Below, piece by piece: positions 5,365-5,379 of a stretch of DNA of 5,379 nucleotides (positions are counted from its first letter, which is position 1; every line of letters begins with the position of its first letter). Under the pieces are notes generated by a model. The model was given only the letters and a program-made list of their open reading frames with translations. It was not told where the DNA came from and did no database searches. The stretch is taken from positions 1 to 5,379 of the forward strand of contig JAICLM010000158.1 of NCBI GenBank assembly GCA_025927435.1, written 5' to 3'. The stretch comes from Thermoleophilia bacterium (GTDB taxonomy: Bacteria > Actinomycetota > Thermoleophilia > Gaiellales > Gaiellaceae). Both the position numbers and the translations under genes were made by a program.

Positions 5365-5379
5365 TTGACAACTTCGTCA
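5365..5379 (+). promoter_or_regulatory. Plus-strand TTGACA (-35-like) inside an inverted repeat at the window edge
   Basis: TTGACA at 5365-5370 is a perfect sigma-70-type -35 hexamer on the plus strand, so a divergent gene may start just beyond the window. The same bases form an inverted repeat, TGAC-N6-GTCA (5366-5379), that could be a repressor or activator half-site pair placed between liuB and that gene. The matching -10 would lie outside the window, so neither reading can be confirmed here. Confidence 0.28.

Overview
This is a high-GC, gene-dense bacterial window. Codon use, frequent GTG starts and the protein types suggest an actinomycete-like genome, possibly of the Thermoleophilia/Gaiellales kind; that placement is a judgement from sequence style, not a measured result. 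No RNA gene, mobile element, CRISPR array or long repeat is visible, and no stretch of even 50 bases between genes is empty.

Layout, left to right. (1) Bases 1-402, minus strand: the N-terminal half of an enoyl-CoA hydratase that most resembles methylglutaconyl-CoA hydratase (LiuC). It runs off the left edge. (2) Only 24 bp separates its GTG from the divergent ATG at 427. That gap holds two overlapping, oppositely directed -10-like boxes. (3) Plus strand, 427-2189: a two-gene unit with a 4-bp GTGA overlap, coding for a class I (Schiff-base) aldolase of the DapA/NanA family and a monofunctional proline dehydrogenase. (4) Minus strand, 5333 down to 2122: a four-gene run coding for a methylcrotonoyl-CoA carboxylase beta-type carboxyltransferase (LiuB), a 52-aa protein, a 74-aa protein (GTGA overlap) and a GT87-type polytopic membrane glycosyltransferase. 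The glycosyltransferase gene runs 68 bp tail-to-tail into the proline dehydrogenase gene.

How the genes may work together. LiuB and LiuC catalyse consecutive steps of leucine breakdown (3-methylcrotonyl-CoA to 3-methylglutaconyl-CoA to HMG-CoA). They lie on the same strand but are separated by 3.4 kb of other genes; the biotin carboxylase partner is not in the window. The aldolase plus proline dehydrogenase pair suggests imino-acid catabolism. An active-site position that normally carries Tyr in proline dehydrogenases appears to be Ala here, so hydroxyproline is a substrate worth testing. The glycosyltransferase and the two small proteins have no evident link to either pathway.

The most unusual regulatory feature is a shared TCTARGCT element placed 6-7 nt before the start codons of liuC, liuB and the 52-aa gene. 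This is the geometry of leaderless transcripts. No convincing Shine-Dalgarno sequence was seen before any start in the window.
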